A DNA stretch of 64,000 bases. Origin: JACCWP01 sp963801045 (GTDB taxonomy: Bacteria; Actinomycetota; Actinomycetes; Propionibacteriales; Nocardioidaceae). This document shows, piece after piece, positions 38,428 to 48,590 of the stretch. Below the pieces are notes generated by a model, which made no database searches, had not been told where the DNA came from, and saw only the letters and a list, made by a program, of their open reading frames with translations. The DNA lies in contig CAWDDC010000002.1 in the NCBI GenBank assembly GCA_963801045.1, positions 74,590 through 138,589 of the forward strand. The letters run 5' to 3'. Numbering within the stretch: the first letter of the stretch is position 1; the number at the start of each line of letters is the position of its first letter. A program made the position numbers and the translations under genes.

Positions 38428-39719
38428 ACCGCACCCCCCCGACCAGACGCCGGCTGGCCGTGGCCGTCTGCATGACCGCCGTGCTCGCCCTCGCCGCCTG
38501 TGGCCGCAGCGAGGACGACGGCCAGGCGGAGGAGGCCGAGGCGATCGACGAGGGCGCCCCGACCGGCACCGTCGAGGTCTGGGCGATGGGCACCGAGGGC
38601 GAGGAGCTCGGCCCGTTCGTCGAGGCGTTCGAGGCCGAGAACACCGACGTCGACGTCAAGGTGACGCCGGTGCCGTGGGAGAACGCGCACGACAAGATCG
38701 CCACCGCGATCGCCTCCGGCGAGACCCCGGACGTGACGCTCGTCGGCACCACCTGGATGGGCGAGTTCGCCAAGCTCGGCGGCCTCGACCCGGTGCCGCC
38801 GGACCTGGTGGACACCGACTCCTTCTTCGAGGGCGCGTACGACTCGACCGTCGTCGACGACACCGAGTACGGCGTGCCGTGGTACGTCGAGACCCGGGTG
38901 CTCTTCTACCGCAAGGACCTCGCGGAGAAGGCGGGCTGGGACGCACCGCCGAAGACCTGGGACGAGCTGACCCAGTTCGCCAGCGACCTCGGCGAGCAGC
39001 CCGGCGTCGAGATCCCGTTCTACGTGCAGCCGGGCCAGACCGGCTCGTGGCAGACCGCGATCCCGTTCGCCTGGACCGCCGGCGCCGAGATGACCAACGA
39101 GGACGGCACCGAGTACACCCTCGACAGCGACGCGATGGCCGAGGGCCTGGAGTACTACAAGTCGCTGTTCGACGACGGGCTGTCCACCACCAGCCTGCTG
39201 CAGCCCGGTGAGATCGAGAACCAGTTCGCCAAGGGCACGACTGCCTCGTTCATCTCCGGCCCGTGGCACATCGGGCTGGTCAAGGACATGGGCGCCACCG
39301 ACGACCAGATCGGGGTGGCTCCGCTGCCGTCGGTCGACGACAGCAGCGAGATGGGCACGTCCTTCGTCGGCGGCGGCAACCTCGCGGTGTTCAAGGAGTC
39401 CGACAACCGCGACGCCGCGTGGAAGCTCGTGCAGTGGCTGTCCGAGGCCGACGTGCAGACCGAGTGGTACGAGACCATGAGCGACCTGCCGGCCGTCGAG
39501 GCGTCGTGGGACAGCGGCCCGCTGGCCGAGGACCCGCTGCTCAGCGTCTTCGGTGAGCAGCTGACGTCGACCAACTCGCCGCCGCCGGTGCCCACCTGGG
39601 AGCAGGTCGCGGAGGTCATCGACCGCAGCATCGAGCAGGTCGTCAACGGCAAGATGTCGGTCGAGGACGCCATGGCCGACATGCAGAGCCAGGCGCAGGC
39701 GATCGGCACCGGTCTGTGA
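38424..39719 (+). CDS. Carbohydrate ABC transporter substrate-binding lipoprotein
   Basis: 431 residues, family 1 extracellular solute-binding protein. The signal ends at lipobox LAAC (residues about 23-26). VEVWAMGTEGEELGPFVEAFEAENTDVDVKVTPVPWENAHDKIATAIASGETPDV is the N-lobe signature and AAWKLVQWLSEADVQTEWYETMSDLPA the C-lobe signature. The frame is intact. It is coupled to the LacI gene upstream and to the permease downstream. It delivers an oligosaccharide, likely the product of the GH144-like and GH39-like enzymes. The ATPase is missing from the locus, so a shared MsiK-type ATPase elsewhere is probable. Confidence 0.92.
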   Translation: MNRTPPTRRRLAVAVCMTAVLALAACGRSEDDGQAEEAEAIDEGAPTGTVEVWAMGTEGEELGPFVEAFEAENTDVDVKVTPVPWENAHDKIATAIASGETPDVTLVGTTWMGEFAKLGGLDPVPPDLVDTDSFFEGAYDSTVVDDTEYGVPWYVETRVLFYRKDLAEKAGWDAPPKTWDELTQFASDLGEQPGVEIPFYVQPGQTGSWQTAIPFAWTAGAEMTNEDGTEYTLDSDAMAEGLEYYKSLFDDGLSTTSLLQPGEIENQFAKGTTASFISGPWHIGLVKDMGATDDQIGVAPLPSVDDSSEMGTSFVGGGNLAVFKESDNRDAAWKLVQWLSEADVQTEWYETMSDLPAVEASWDSGPLAEDPLLSVFGEQLTSTNSPPPVPTWEQVAEVIDRSIEQVVNGKMSVEDAMADMQSQAQAIGTGL

Positions 39720-40699
39720 GTCAGCTGGCCACCACCGGCGCGGCCGCGGCCGAGGCCGTCGCGGGGGCGCGCCCGCCGGGTCGCTCCGGCCGGCGTCGCT
39801 CCGGCCGGCGTCGCTCCGGCGACCCGACCCAGCGGCGGCAGGCGCGCGCGGCGTGGCTGCTCGCGACACCGTTCGTGCTGCTGTTCGCGGTCTTCACGGT
39901 CGGGCCGGTGCTGGCCAGCCTCGGGATGTCGTTCACCGACATCCGGATCACCGACCTGCGCTCGCCGCTGGCGGTGGAGTTCACCGGGCTCGAGAACTAC
40001 ACCAACCTGCTCTCGGACCCGCTGTTCCTCAAGGTCGCCCGCAACACCGCGCTGTACGTCGTGCTCGGGGTGCCGCTGACGATGGCGGCGGCGCTGGCCG
40101 CGGCGGTCGGGCTGAACGCGATCCTGCGGCTGCGCGGCTTCTTCCGGGCCGGCTACTACCTGCCGGTCGTCACCAGCATCGTCGCCGTCGCCGTGGTGTG
40201 GCGGTTCCTGCTGCGTACGGACGGCGGCCTGGTCAACGAGACGCTCGGCGTCTTCGGCATCGACGGGCCCGCCTGGCTCGACTCCACCGTGCTGGCGCTG
40301 CCCTCGCTGGTGGTGATGGCCGCGTGGCGCAACCTCGGCACCCTGATGGTCATCTTCCTGGCCGGGCTGCAGACCGTGCCGCGCGAGGTGATCGAGGCCG
40401 CCGAGGTCGACGGCGCCGGCGCGTGGGCGCGGTTCCGCTACCTCACGCTGCCGATCATGCGCCCGGTGCTGCTGTTCGGCGCGGTCATCACCGGCATCGG
40501 CTACCTGCAGTTCTTCGAGGAGGCGTTCGTGATGACCAAGGGCGGGCCGCTGGACTCGACCCGGTCGGTCACCTACTACGCCTACAACCAGTTCGGGTCC
40601 GGCAACTACGGCTACGCGGCGGCGGTGAGCTACGTGCTGTTCCTGGCCGTGGTCGTGTTCACGATCGTGCAGTTCCGCGTGCTGCGGTCGAAGGACTGA
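39716..40699 (+). CDS. Carbohydrate ABC transporter permease (MalF/UgpA type)
   Basis: 327 residues, six membrane helices. The EAA loop is EVIEAAEVDGAGAWARFRYLTLPIMRPVLLF. The first 45 residues are Arg/Ser/Gly-rich because of a 15-bp tandem repeat. The GTG start overlaps the binding-protein stop. It pairs with the following permease. Confidence 0.9.
   Translation: MSQLATTGAAAAEAVAGARPPGRSGRRRSGRRRSGDPTQRRQARAAWLLATPFVLLFAVFTVGPVLASLGMSFTDIRITDLRSPLAVEFTGLENYTNLLSDPLFLKVARNTALYVVLGVPLTMAAALAAAVGLNAILRLRGFFRAGYYLPVVTSIVAVAVVWRFLLRTDGGLVNETLGVFGIDGPAWLDSTVLALPSLVVMAAWRNLGTLMVIFLAGLQTVPREVIEAAEVDGAGAWARFRYLTLPIMRPVLLFGAVITGIGYLQFFEEAFVMTKGGPLDSTRSVTYYAYNQFGSGNYGYAAAVSYVLFLAVVVFTIVQFRVLRSKD
39781..39820. 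repeat. 15-bp in-frame tandem repeat in the permease gene
   Basis: TCGCTCCGGCCGGCG is repeated twice and then partly a third time. It encodes RSGRRRSGRRRSG in the cytoplasmic N-terminus. The 15-base unit keeps the reading frame. Confidence 0.85.
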
Positions 40700-40709
40700 G
40701 GAGGCACCG

Positions 40710-41547
40710 ATGGCTGTCACTCCTGACCAACGACTCCGTACGCCGCGCTGGCTCTACGTGGTCCTCGCCGGTGGCCTCGTCCTGATGATCGGGCCGTTCC
40801 TGTGGATGCTGCTGGGCTCGGTCAAGCCCGAGACCGAGCTGCGAGCAGCTGCCGCCGACCTGGTGGCCCGACAGGTTCACGATGGACAACTACGCCGACC
40901 TGTTCACCCGGCTCGACATGGGCACGTACTTCATGAACTCGCTCATCGTCGCGACCGTCGTCACCGTCGGCAACGTGATCTTCTGCGCGATGCTCGGCTA
41001 CGCCCTCGCCAAGCTGGAGTTCCGCGGCAAGCGGCTGCTGTTCCTCGTCGTGATGGGCACGTTGATGGTGCCCGGCGTGGTGACGTTCGTGCCGCTGTTC
41101 ATCCTCACCACCAACCTGGGCCTGACCAACACCCTGCCGGGGCTGTTCCTGCCGTTCCTCGTGCAGCCGTTCGGGGTGTTCCTGCTGCGGCAGTACATCC
41201 TCGGGCTGCCGGACGACCTGATCCACGCCGCGCGCGTCGACGGTGCCGGCGAGCTGCGGATCTTCGGCAGCGTGATCCTGCCGTTGTGCGGCCCCGCCCT
41301 TGCCACGTTGGGGATTCTCACCTTCCTGGGCTCGTGGAACAACTTCCTGTGGCCGCTGGTCGTGGCGCAGACCGAGGACAAGTACACGCTGCCGGTCGCC
41401 CTCGCGCTGTACTCCGTCGGTCAGAACTCCACCGACTACGGACTGCTGCTCGCCGGCGCCGTGGTGATCGTGCTGCCGGTGATCGCGATCTTCCTGGTGC
41501 TGCAGCGCTACTTCGTGCAGGGCATCGCGATGACCGGCATCAAGTGA
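40710..41547 (+). CDS. Carbohydrate ABC transporter permease (MalG/UgpE type; frame broken near 40845)
   Basis: About 279 residues. WLYVVLAGGLVLMIGPFLWMLLGSVKPETEL is the first helix and conserved loop. After the break, TWWPDRFTMDNYADLF and the helices follow. The EAA loop is DDLIHAARVDGAGELRIFGSVILPLCGPALATL, and QRYFVQGIAMTGIK is the family C-terminus. Adding CG in CTGCGAGCAGC gives ELREQLPPTWWP. A GAGG Shine-Dalgarno precedes the ATG. Confidence 0.9.
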
Positions 41548-41598
41548 CGCTACACCGATCTTCCGCACTGACCCGTACGACGACAAGGAGCTCTGAGC

Positions 41599-43193
41599 GT
41601 GTCCCGACGACAGGTACGAGTCCGGACGGCCGCCGTGGCCGCCGCCACCGCACTGGCCGGCGCGATGCTGGCCGTGCCGACCAGCACCGCCGCCGAGCCC
41701 GCAGCCAGCCCAGCCAGTCCGCCACCCGGTCGGCCGACCGGCCGGCAGCCGACCGCGGCAGCCTGCTGCGCACCTGGGTGGGCGACACCTGGAAGTCGAT
41801 GGCCGCGATGGTCGACCCCGCGACCGGGCTGCCGTCCGACAACGTGGGCCGCGGCCTGCGTCCGGACAGCCGCGCCGCGTACACCTCGCCGACCAACATC
41901 GGCGCGTACCTGTGGAGCACGGTCGTCGCCCGCAACACCGGTCTGATCAGCTCCGACGAGGCGCACCAGCGGATGCAGCAGACCATCGCCAGCGTCGCCG
42001 AGCTCGAGCGGCACGAGTGGTCCGGGCAGTTCTACAACTGGTACGACCCGCACACCGGCGAGAAGCTGCTGGAGTTCCCCGACAGCGGTGACCCGATCAA
42101 GCCGTTCCTGTCCAGCGTCGACAACGGCTGGCTGGCGACCGGGCTGCTGGTCGCGCGCAACGCCGATCCGCGACTGCGGTCCGAGGCGGACGCGATCCGC
42201 CAGGACATGGAGTTCGGCATGTACTACAACCCCGCGGAGAACCAGATCCGCGGCGGCTTCTGGGACGACGACCCCGACGACGAGGCCGCGGTCGTGGGCA
42301 ACTACCTCGGCGAGGGCCCGGACGTCTGGTACACCGGCCACCACTACGGCGCGTTCAACACCGAGCCCCGGATCGCGTCCTACCTCGGCATCGCTTCCGG
42401 CGACATCCCGCGCAAGCACTACTTCGGCACCGAGCGCACCTTCCCGCGCTCGTGCGACTGGTCTCGTGGACCGAGACGCAGGGACAGGGTCGCTGGCGTA
42501 CGTACCTCGGCCAGCGGGTCTTCGAGGGCGCGTACCCGTACCGGGGCATGAAGATCGTGCCGACCTGGGGCGGCTCGATGTTCGAGGCGCTGATGGTGCC
42601 GCTGTTCGTGCCGGAGGAGGAGTGGGGCCCGGACTCGTGGGGCGTCACCCACCCGCTGTACGTCCGCGCCCAGATCGCGCACGGGATGCGCGAGGCCGAC
42701 TACGGCTACTGGGGGTTCTCGCCGTCGAACAACCCGGCCGGCGGCTACAGCACGTACGGCGTCGACGCCATCGGCATGGAGCCGCTCGGCTACGCCTCCG
42801 ACCAGCAGGGCACGCTCGTGGACAACGGCTACGGGAACTGTCCCGGCCGGCCGGGGGAGCCGGCGCCGGACGAGTACGGCGACGGCGTCGTGACCCCGCA
42901 CGCGTCCTTCCTCGCCCTGCGCTACGCCCCGCACGCCGCCGTCGAGCAACCTGGTGCGGCTGACGGAGAACTTCGACGCGTACGGCCGCGGCGGGTTCTA
43001 CGACGCGATCGACGTCGGCACCGGCGAGGTGAGCAGGCGCTACCTCTCGCTGGACCAGGGCATGGTGATGGCCGCCCTCGGCAACGAGCTCGCCGACCAC
43101 GACCTGCGCAGCTACGTGTCGTCCGGTGCGATGAACCGGCGGGTGCGGCCGCTGATGGAGATGGAGCAGTTCGGCGCCGCGCCCCGGGGCTGA
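41599..43193 (+). CDS. Secreted glucoamylase-domain (PF10091/GH144-like) glycosidase (several frame breaks)
   Basis: About 530 residues. The signal peptide is VRTAAVAAATALAGAMLAVPTSTAA. LLRTWVGDTWKSMAAMVDPATGLPSDNV opens the domain. CDWSWTETQ, FEGAYPYRGMKIVPTWGGSMFEALMVPLFVPEEEWGP and YGYWGFSPSNNPAGGYSTYGVDAIGMEPLGY are the glycoamylase-like signature blocks; WTE and FEA carry acidic candidates. Frame breaks lie near 41712, 42466 (two extra bases, TCTC) and 42945 (CG lost). GH144 members are endo-beta-1,2-glucanases, and PF10091 proteins vary; beta-glucan attack is the best guess. It follows the transporter genes. Confidence 0.8.
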
Positions 43194-43200
43194 GGGGTCT

Positions 43201-43262
43201 GGGTTTCCCAAGCGACCTTGGGAAACCCGAGGTTCACCCGTCTTGTGACGCGGGGGAACCTT
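43201..43262. terminator. Two hairpins between the glycosidase genes
   Basis: GGGTTTCCCAAG (43201-43212) pairs exactly with CTTGGGAAACCC (43217-43228) around a 4-base loop. A second stem pairs AGGTTC near 43229 with GAACCT near 43262. They lie in the 107 bases between the two glycosidase genes and may weaken read-through or protect the upstream mRNA. The first could also be an operator. Confidence 0.6.
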
Positions 43263-43300
43263 CGGTTTCGCGGGAGAAGCATCCGTACGAGAGGACGTTG

Positions 43301-45155
43301 ATGAGCACCGACGCACGCAGCGACTGGGAGCAGCGGATCGGCCAGGCCAGCGGCCGGGCCGGCATCGGCGCCGCCCCGCGACTCGACCCGCCGACCGGGC
43401 TGTCCGCCCGGGCGGGGCGTGCCCAGGTCACGCTGGACTGGGCGCCGGTGCCGGGCGCGATCGGCTACCAGGTCTACGCGGCCGACTCCGCCGACGGCGA
43501 GCTGAAGCCGCTCGACCACCACGGCGGCGACGTCCTCGCGGTGCCGCACCCGCCGTACGTCGACACCACCGGCACGCCGGCGACCGAGCGCTGGTACGCG
43601 GTGTCCGCGCTGTCCGACGTCGCCGTCGAGGGGCCGCTCGGCGCGTGCGTGTCGGCAACCCCGCGCGGCGCCCGCGCCGACGGCGACGGGTCCGCCCTCG
43701 TCGCCGTCGACGCCGACGTCGAGCTCGGTCCGCTGCCGCGCCCGTGGCGGCCGATGATCGGCAGCGAGCACCTGTCGCACGCGCTGAGCACCGACACCAC
43801 CGGCGGCCGCGAGATCGGTGCGGAGCTGACTGCCGCGCTGCGCGCCGCGCACGACGAGCTCGGCGTCGACACGGTGCGCGCGCACGGCATCCTCTGCGAC
43901 GACCTGGCGGTCTACCGCGAGGTCGACGGCCAGCCGGTGCACGACTTCACCGGCGTCGACCGGGTCTACGACCACGTGCTGTCGTTGGGACTCCGGCCGG
44001 TGGTCGAGATCTCGTTCATGCCGCGCGACCTCGCCTCCGACCCCACCAAGACGGTCTTCGAGTACGGCGCGATCATCTCGCCGCCGCGGGACTGGGACCG
44101 CTGGTACGACCTCGTGCACGCGCTGGTGGCGCACCTGGTCGAGCGCTACGGCCTGGAGGAGGTGCGCGACCACTGGAGCTTCGAGGTGTGGAACGAGGCC
44201 AACCTCGAGGTGTTCTGGTCGGGCACGCCCGAGGAGCACTGGCGGCTCTACGACCTGTCCGCCCGCGCGGTCAAGGCGGTGCACCCCGACCTGCGGGTCG
44301 GCGGTCCGTCGTCGGCCGCGGCCGGCTGGGTGGAGGAGCTGCTCGCGCACGTCGACGGGTCCGGAGCGGCGGTCGACTTCGTGTCGACGCACACCTACGG
44401 CAGCCCGCCGCTGGACTTCCGTCCGGCGCTGGAGCGGCACGGCCGCGCCGGCACGCCGATCTGGTGGACCGAGTGGGGGGTGACGCCGACGCACTTCAAC
44501 GAGGTGAGCAACGCGGTGTTCTCCGCGGTGTTCCTGCTGCGTGGCATGGCGTCGGCGATGGGCCGGATCGACGCGCTGAGCTACTGGGTGGTGTCCGACC
44601 ACTTCGAGGAGCTGGGTCGCCCGCCGGCGCTGATGCACGGCGGGTTCGGGCTGCGGACCGTCGGCGAGCTGCGCAAGCCGCGCTGGTGGGCGCTCGCCCT
44701 GCTCGAGCGGCTGGGCGAGACGCGGCTGCCGGTGGCGTACGCCGGCGACGGCGGCGGATCGCTGGTCGAGGCCGTCGCCGCCACGGGCAGCGACGGCGCC
44801 ATCGGCGTGCTGGCCTGGAACCTGACGCTCGACCAGTCCAAGGCCGCCGGCGACCCGGCCCTCGACCGGGAGGTGACGGTGGTCGTCAACGGCCTGCGAG
44901 CCCGGTGCGGCGTACACGCTCACCCACCTGCGCGTCGACGAGGAGCACTCCGACATCGGCACCGTGTGGCGGCGGATGCGGCGCGCCGACCAGGACTGGC
45001 CGGACGACGAGCAGTGGGAGCGGCTGCGCGCGGCCGACCGGCTCGACGAGGGCGAGCCGGCCCGCGAGGTGGTGGCCGACGACGCCGGCGCGGTGAGCAC
45101 GGTGGTCGCGCTGCCGATGCCGGCGATGGCGCTGCTGGAGCTGACCCCCGCCTGA
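43301..45155 (+). CDS. GH39-family glycoside hydrolase with fibronectin III-like N-terminus (frame broken near 44900)
   Basis: About 618 residues. Residues 25-120 resemble a fibronectin type III module (GLSARAGRAQVTLDWAPVPGAIGYQVYAA). The TIM barrel of the beta-xylosidase/iduronidase family follows: MIGSEHLSHAL, HGILCDDLAVYREVDGQPV, SFEVWNEANLEVFW with the acid/base Glu, and TPIWWTEWGVTPTHFNEVS with the nucleophile Glu. A beta-sandwich tail ends at TGA 45153. Adding CG in CTGCGAGCCC restores REPGAAYTLTHLRVDEEHSDI. No signal peptide is seen, so it probably works on imported oligosaccharides. The exact sugar is unknown. Confidence 0.87.
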
Positions 45156-45171
45156 GCGTCAGCGCTACCCG

Positions 45172-46002
45172 TCAGTGGCCAGCGCCTGCGTAGACCTCGG
45201 GACGCCGGTTGGTCAGGCTCGGCACCTCGGTACGCACGGTGTCGTGCCGGGAGCGGTCGAGCTCGCCGAACACGATGTCGGGGGTGTCGGCGGCGCAGGC
45301 GACGACGGTGCCCCACGGGTCGACCAGCATCGAGCGGCCGTTCGTACGTGCGACGACGCCGCCGTCGTCGACGTGGGTGCCGACCTGGCCGGCCGCGAGC
45401 ACGTAGCACTGGCTCTCGATGGCGCGCGCGCGCAGCAGCACCTCCCAGTGGTCCCGGCCGGTGTAGAAGGTGAAGGCGGCGGGCACGACGAGCAGGTCGG
45501 CGCCGGCCAGGGTCAGTCCGCGGTACAGCTCCGGGAACCGCAGGTCGTAGCAGGTCGACAGACCGACCCGCCAACCGTCGACGTCACAGGTGACGAGCTC
45601 CTGGCCCGGGGCGACGGTGTCGGACTCGCGGTGCGTGGCACCGTCGGGGATGTCGACGTCAAAGAGGTGGATCTTCCGGTACCGCGCCGCCACCGAGCCG
45701 TCCGGCCGGAACACCACCGAGGTGTTGAAGGCGCGCCCGTCCGGCGCGGCCACCCGGATCGACCCGCAGTGCAGCCAGACCCCGTTGCTCCGTGCCGCCT
45801 CCGCGAACGCGGTGTGCGCCGGGCCGTCCTCGGTCTCGGCCGCCTGCCTCGCCCCGTCGTCCGGGCCGAGGTAGTCCACGTACTCGGGCAGCAGCACGAA
45901 CCGGGCGCCGCCCTCGGCGGCCGCGGCGACCCGGTCGACCGCCGTCTTGAGGTTGAGCTCCTTGTCGTTGCGGGAGTTGAGCTGAACGGCTGCCACGCGC
46001 AT
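45172..46002 (-). CDS. Carbon-nitrogen hydrolase (nitrilase superfamily)
   Basis: 276 residues, frame intact. The catalytic triad is visible: Glu in LLPEYVDYLG, Lys in ARYRKIHLFDVD and Cys in LSTCYDLRFPE. The sequence resembles omega-amidase/Nit1-type amidases more than true nitrilases. It is the last gene of a minus-strand operon with polyamine-type ABC transporter genes and an RraA-like gene, so it probably hydrolyses an amide or carbamoyl group of the imported compound. Confidence 0.9.
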   Translation of the reverse strand: MRVAAVQLNSRNDKELNLKTAVDRVAAAAEGGARFVLLPEYVDYLGPDDGARQAAETEDGPAHTAFAEAARSNGVWLHCGSIRVAAPDGRAFNTSVVFRPDGSVAARYRKIHLFDVDIPDGATHRESDTVAPGQELVTCDVDGWRVGLSTCYDLRFPELYRGLTLAGADLLVVPAAFTFYTGRDHWEVLLRARAIESQCYVLAAGQVGTHVDDGGVVARTNGRSMLVDPWGTVVACAADTPDIVFGELDRSRHDTVRTEVPSLTNRRPEVYAGAGH

Positions 46003-46057
46003 GGGCAGCTCCTTCCTGGTGAGGGTGAACAGGGACGAGACCGGCGATCGGGTACGG

Positions 46058-46913
46058 CTAGCGCAGCGCGCGGCCGAGCCCGATCACCCGCTCGATCACG
46101 GCGACGAACAGCAGCGAGATGACGATCAGCACGACCGACAGCGCGGCGATCTGCGGGTCGGAGCGGTACTCGACGTAGCGGTAGATCTCCACCGGCAACG
46201 TCGTGGCCGACGGGCCGACGACGAACAGCGAGATGACCGCCTCGTCGAACGAGATGAGGAACGCGATCACCGCACCGGCCACGATCCCCGGCATCGCCAG
46301 CGGCAGCGTGACCCGCCGGAAGGTCGTCCAGCCGTTCCCGCCGAGGATGCGGGCCGCCTCCTCGCAGGCGAGGTCGGCGGTCAGCAGCGCCATCGCGGTG
46401 GTGCGCACGACGTACGGCGTGGTGATGGCCAGGTGGGCGAGGACCAGCCCCGGATAGCTGCCGGTCAGGCCCATCGGCGTGAGGGTGAGCAGCAGGGCGA
46501 GGCCGAGCACGACCGTCGGCACCAGCAACGGTGCGAGGAAGAGCGCGGACGCCGCGGAGCGGCCGCGGTAGTGGTGTCGCGACAACGCCAGCGCGGCGGG
46601 CACCCCGATCAACGTCGCGAGCAGGGTGGTGCAGCCCGCGACGACCACGCTGACCTGGAAGCCGGTGCGGAACGCCTCGTTGTCGACCAGCCGCGCGTAC
46701 CAGTCCAGCGTGAACCCCTGCGGGGGGAACGCCAGGTAGTTCTGGGTGTCGAAGGAGATGCCGACGACGACGAGCACCGGCGCGAGCAGGAACGCGTAGA
46801 GCAGCGTGATCAGTCCCCGCCACAGCGCTCGGCCGATCCACCCGCGCCGCAACGCGGGTGGCTTGCCGGCCGGCGGTGCGCGTGGCGGCCTGCGTCGTTG
46901 CGGTCTCGGTCAT
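46058..46913 (-). CDS. ABC transporter permease, PotC type (frame broken near 46855)
   Basis: About 285 residues. LITLLYAFLLAPVLVVVGISFD and NYLAFPPQGFTLDWYARLVDNEAF are the PotC/PhnV-like N-terminal features. The EAA loop is CEEAARILGGNGWTTFRRVTLPLAMPGI. ATG 46913 leads through a cytoplasmic Thr/Ala-rich segment; adding CG in CCCGCGTTGCGG joins it to LRRGWIGRALWRGL. It pairs with the upstream PotB-type gene. Confidence 0.88.
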
Positions 46914-46935
46914 GGGAGTCTCCGCGTCATGTCGG

Positions 46936-47854
46936 TCAGCGCTCCAGCCGGCGGACGGCCCGCAGGTAGGCGGCGATCAGCACCGAGAACAGCACCAGCA
47001 GCAGCATCGACAGCGCCGCCGCCAGCGGCCAGTTGAGGGTGAGCTTGGCCTGGGTGTAGATCTCCGTGGCCAGCACGAACACCCGTCCGCCGCCCACCAG
47101 GCTCGGCGTGATGAACGAGCTGATCGTCAGCACGAACACCAGCAGCGCGGCGGTGAGCACCCCGGGCATCGACAGCGGCAGCGTGACCCGCCGGAACACC
47201 TTCCAGCGGTTGGCACCCAGCGATCCCGCCGCCTGCTCGAGATCGGCGGAGATGCGGCCGAAGCCGGCCAGCATCGCGAGGATGGCGTACGGCATCAGGA
47301 TCTCCACCAGCGCGATGACGGCGCCGGTGTAGTTGTTGGCCAGCCGCAGCGGGGTGCCCACCAGCCCGGTCTCCAGCAGCACGCCGTTGACCACCCCGCC
47401 GTCGCCGAGCAGGACCAGCCAGCCGAACGTACGGACCACCTGGCTGGTCAGCAGCGGGGCGACCGCGAGCGCCACCAGCAGCCCGCGGAACCGCGAGGTG
47501 CTGCGGGCCAGGAACAGCGCCACCGGGTAGGCGACCACGACGGTGAGCACGGTGACGAGCACGCCGAGCTTGAGCGAGTTCAGCGTCACCTGCCAGGTGA
47601 AGCTGTCGGTGAGTGCGCTCGGTGTACGTGTCCAGCGTGAGCGTCTCGATGACCGTGCCCGCCGCACCGCCACGGTTGAGCGACATCCGCACCAGCCAGA
47701 CCAGCGGCACGATGAACGCGATGCCGAGGCCGACCAGTCCCGGCAGCAGCAGTGCGAGCGGCACCGGGAACCTGGTGCGGCTCGGTGCCGGCGGGGGCGC
47801 GGACGTGCTCGGCCCGGTGGGCGGCGCGAGGGTCGGGGTGGCGGTCACGGTCAC
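46936..47854 (-). CDS. ABC transporter permease, PotB type (frame broken near 47620)
   Basis: About 306 residues. After a Pro/Ala-rich start, PVPLALLLPGLVGLGIAFIVPLVWLVRMSLN is the first helix. SFTWQVTLNSLKLGVLVTVLTVVVAYPVALFLAR follows the break. The EAA loop is DLEQAAGSLGANRWKVFRRVTLPLSMPG. Adding CG in ACCGAGCGC gives TYTASALTDSFTW. The GTG at 47854 is just four bases before the RraA-like stop, so translation is coupled. Confidence 0.88.
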
Positions 47855-47857
47855 TCC

Positions 47858-48533
47858 TCAGCTGCGGACGCCCAGGTCGGCGAGCAGCCGGTCGGCGCCC
47901 AGCAGCTCCGACAGCTTCTGCCCGGCCTGCAGCTTCTCCACCAGGGCGGGCTCGGAGGCGTCCGAGGCCCGGGCCCGGTCCAGCGCGGAGGCGACGTGCT
48001 CGGGTCGGGCGATCAGCACGCCGTTGTCGTCGGCGAGCACGATGTCGCCCGGCTGCACGGCGGCGCCGCCGCAGCTGACCGGCACGTTGATGCCGCCGGC
48101 GTCGATGCCGTGCAGCTTGGTGGTGAGCACCGAGCTGCCGCGTGCGTACACGCTCAGCCCCAGCTCGACGAGCATCGACCGGTCGGTGCAGACACCGTCG
48201 ATCACCACGCCGGCGGCGCCACTCGCCGCGATCGCCTGGCCGACGAGTCCGCCGACCGGTGCGTGCTTCTCGTCTCCGCCGGTGTCGACGACAAGGACGT
48301 CGCCGGGCTGGAGCATCCCGGTCACCTTGTGCACCAGGGTGGAGTCGGTCGCGGTGATGCGGACGGTGACCGCCCGGCCGACGAGTCCGGCCGCTGCCGG
48401 ACTGGCGGCTGACCGCGGGTGCGCAGAAGCCTTCCTCCAGGAAGTGCCCGAGGGTCGGGACGTCGACCTCGGCGGCCTGCTCGGCCAGTCCCGGCGGCAG
48501 GTCGGGGGCGCTGGGGTTGATGACGATCGGCAC
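47858..48533 (-). CDS. RraA-like protein (HMG/CHA aldolase family; frame broken near 48408)
   Basis: About 225 residues. PTLGHFLEEGFC is the N-terminal family motif, and GLVGRAVTVRITATDSTLVHKV, GDVLVVDTGGDEKHAPVGGLVGQAIAASGAAGVVIDGVCTDRSML and GDIVLADDNGVLI are core blocks. GVCTDR contains the Arg/Asp used for substrate and metal by 4-hydroxy-4-methyl-2-oxoglutarate aldolases. Adding CG in AGCCGCCAGTCC joins the halves. Sitting inside an ABC operon, it looks like a catabolic aldolase or decarboxylase rather than an RNase E inhibitor. Confidence 0.85.
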
Positions 48534-48590
48534 GGGGCTCTCATTTCTTCGTCGGTTGGGTCGGACACGTGGAGCGGGGTGCGCTGGCGG

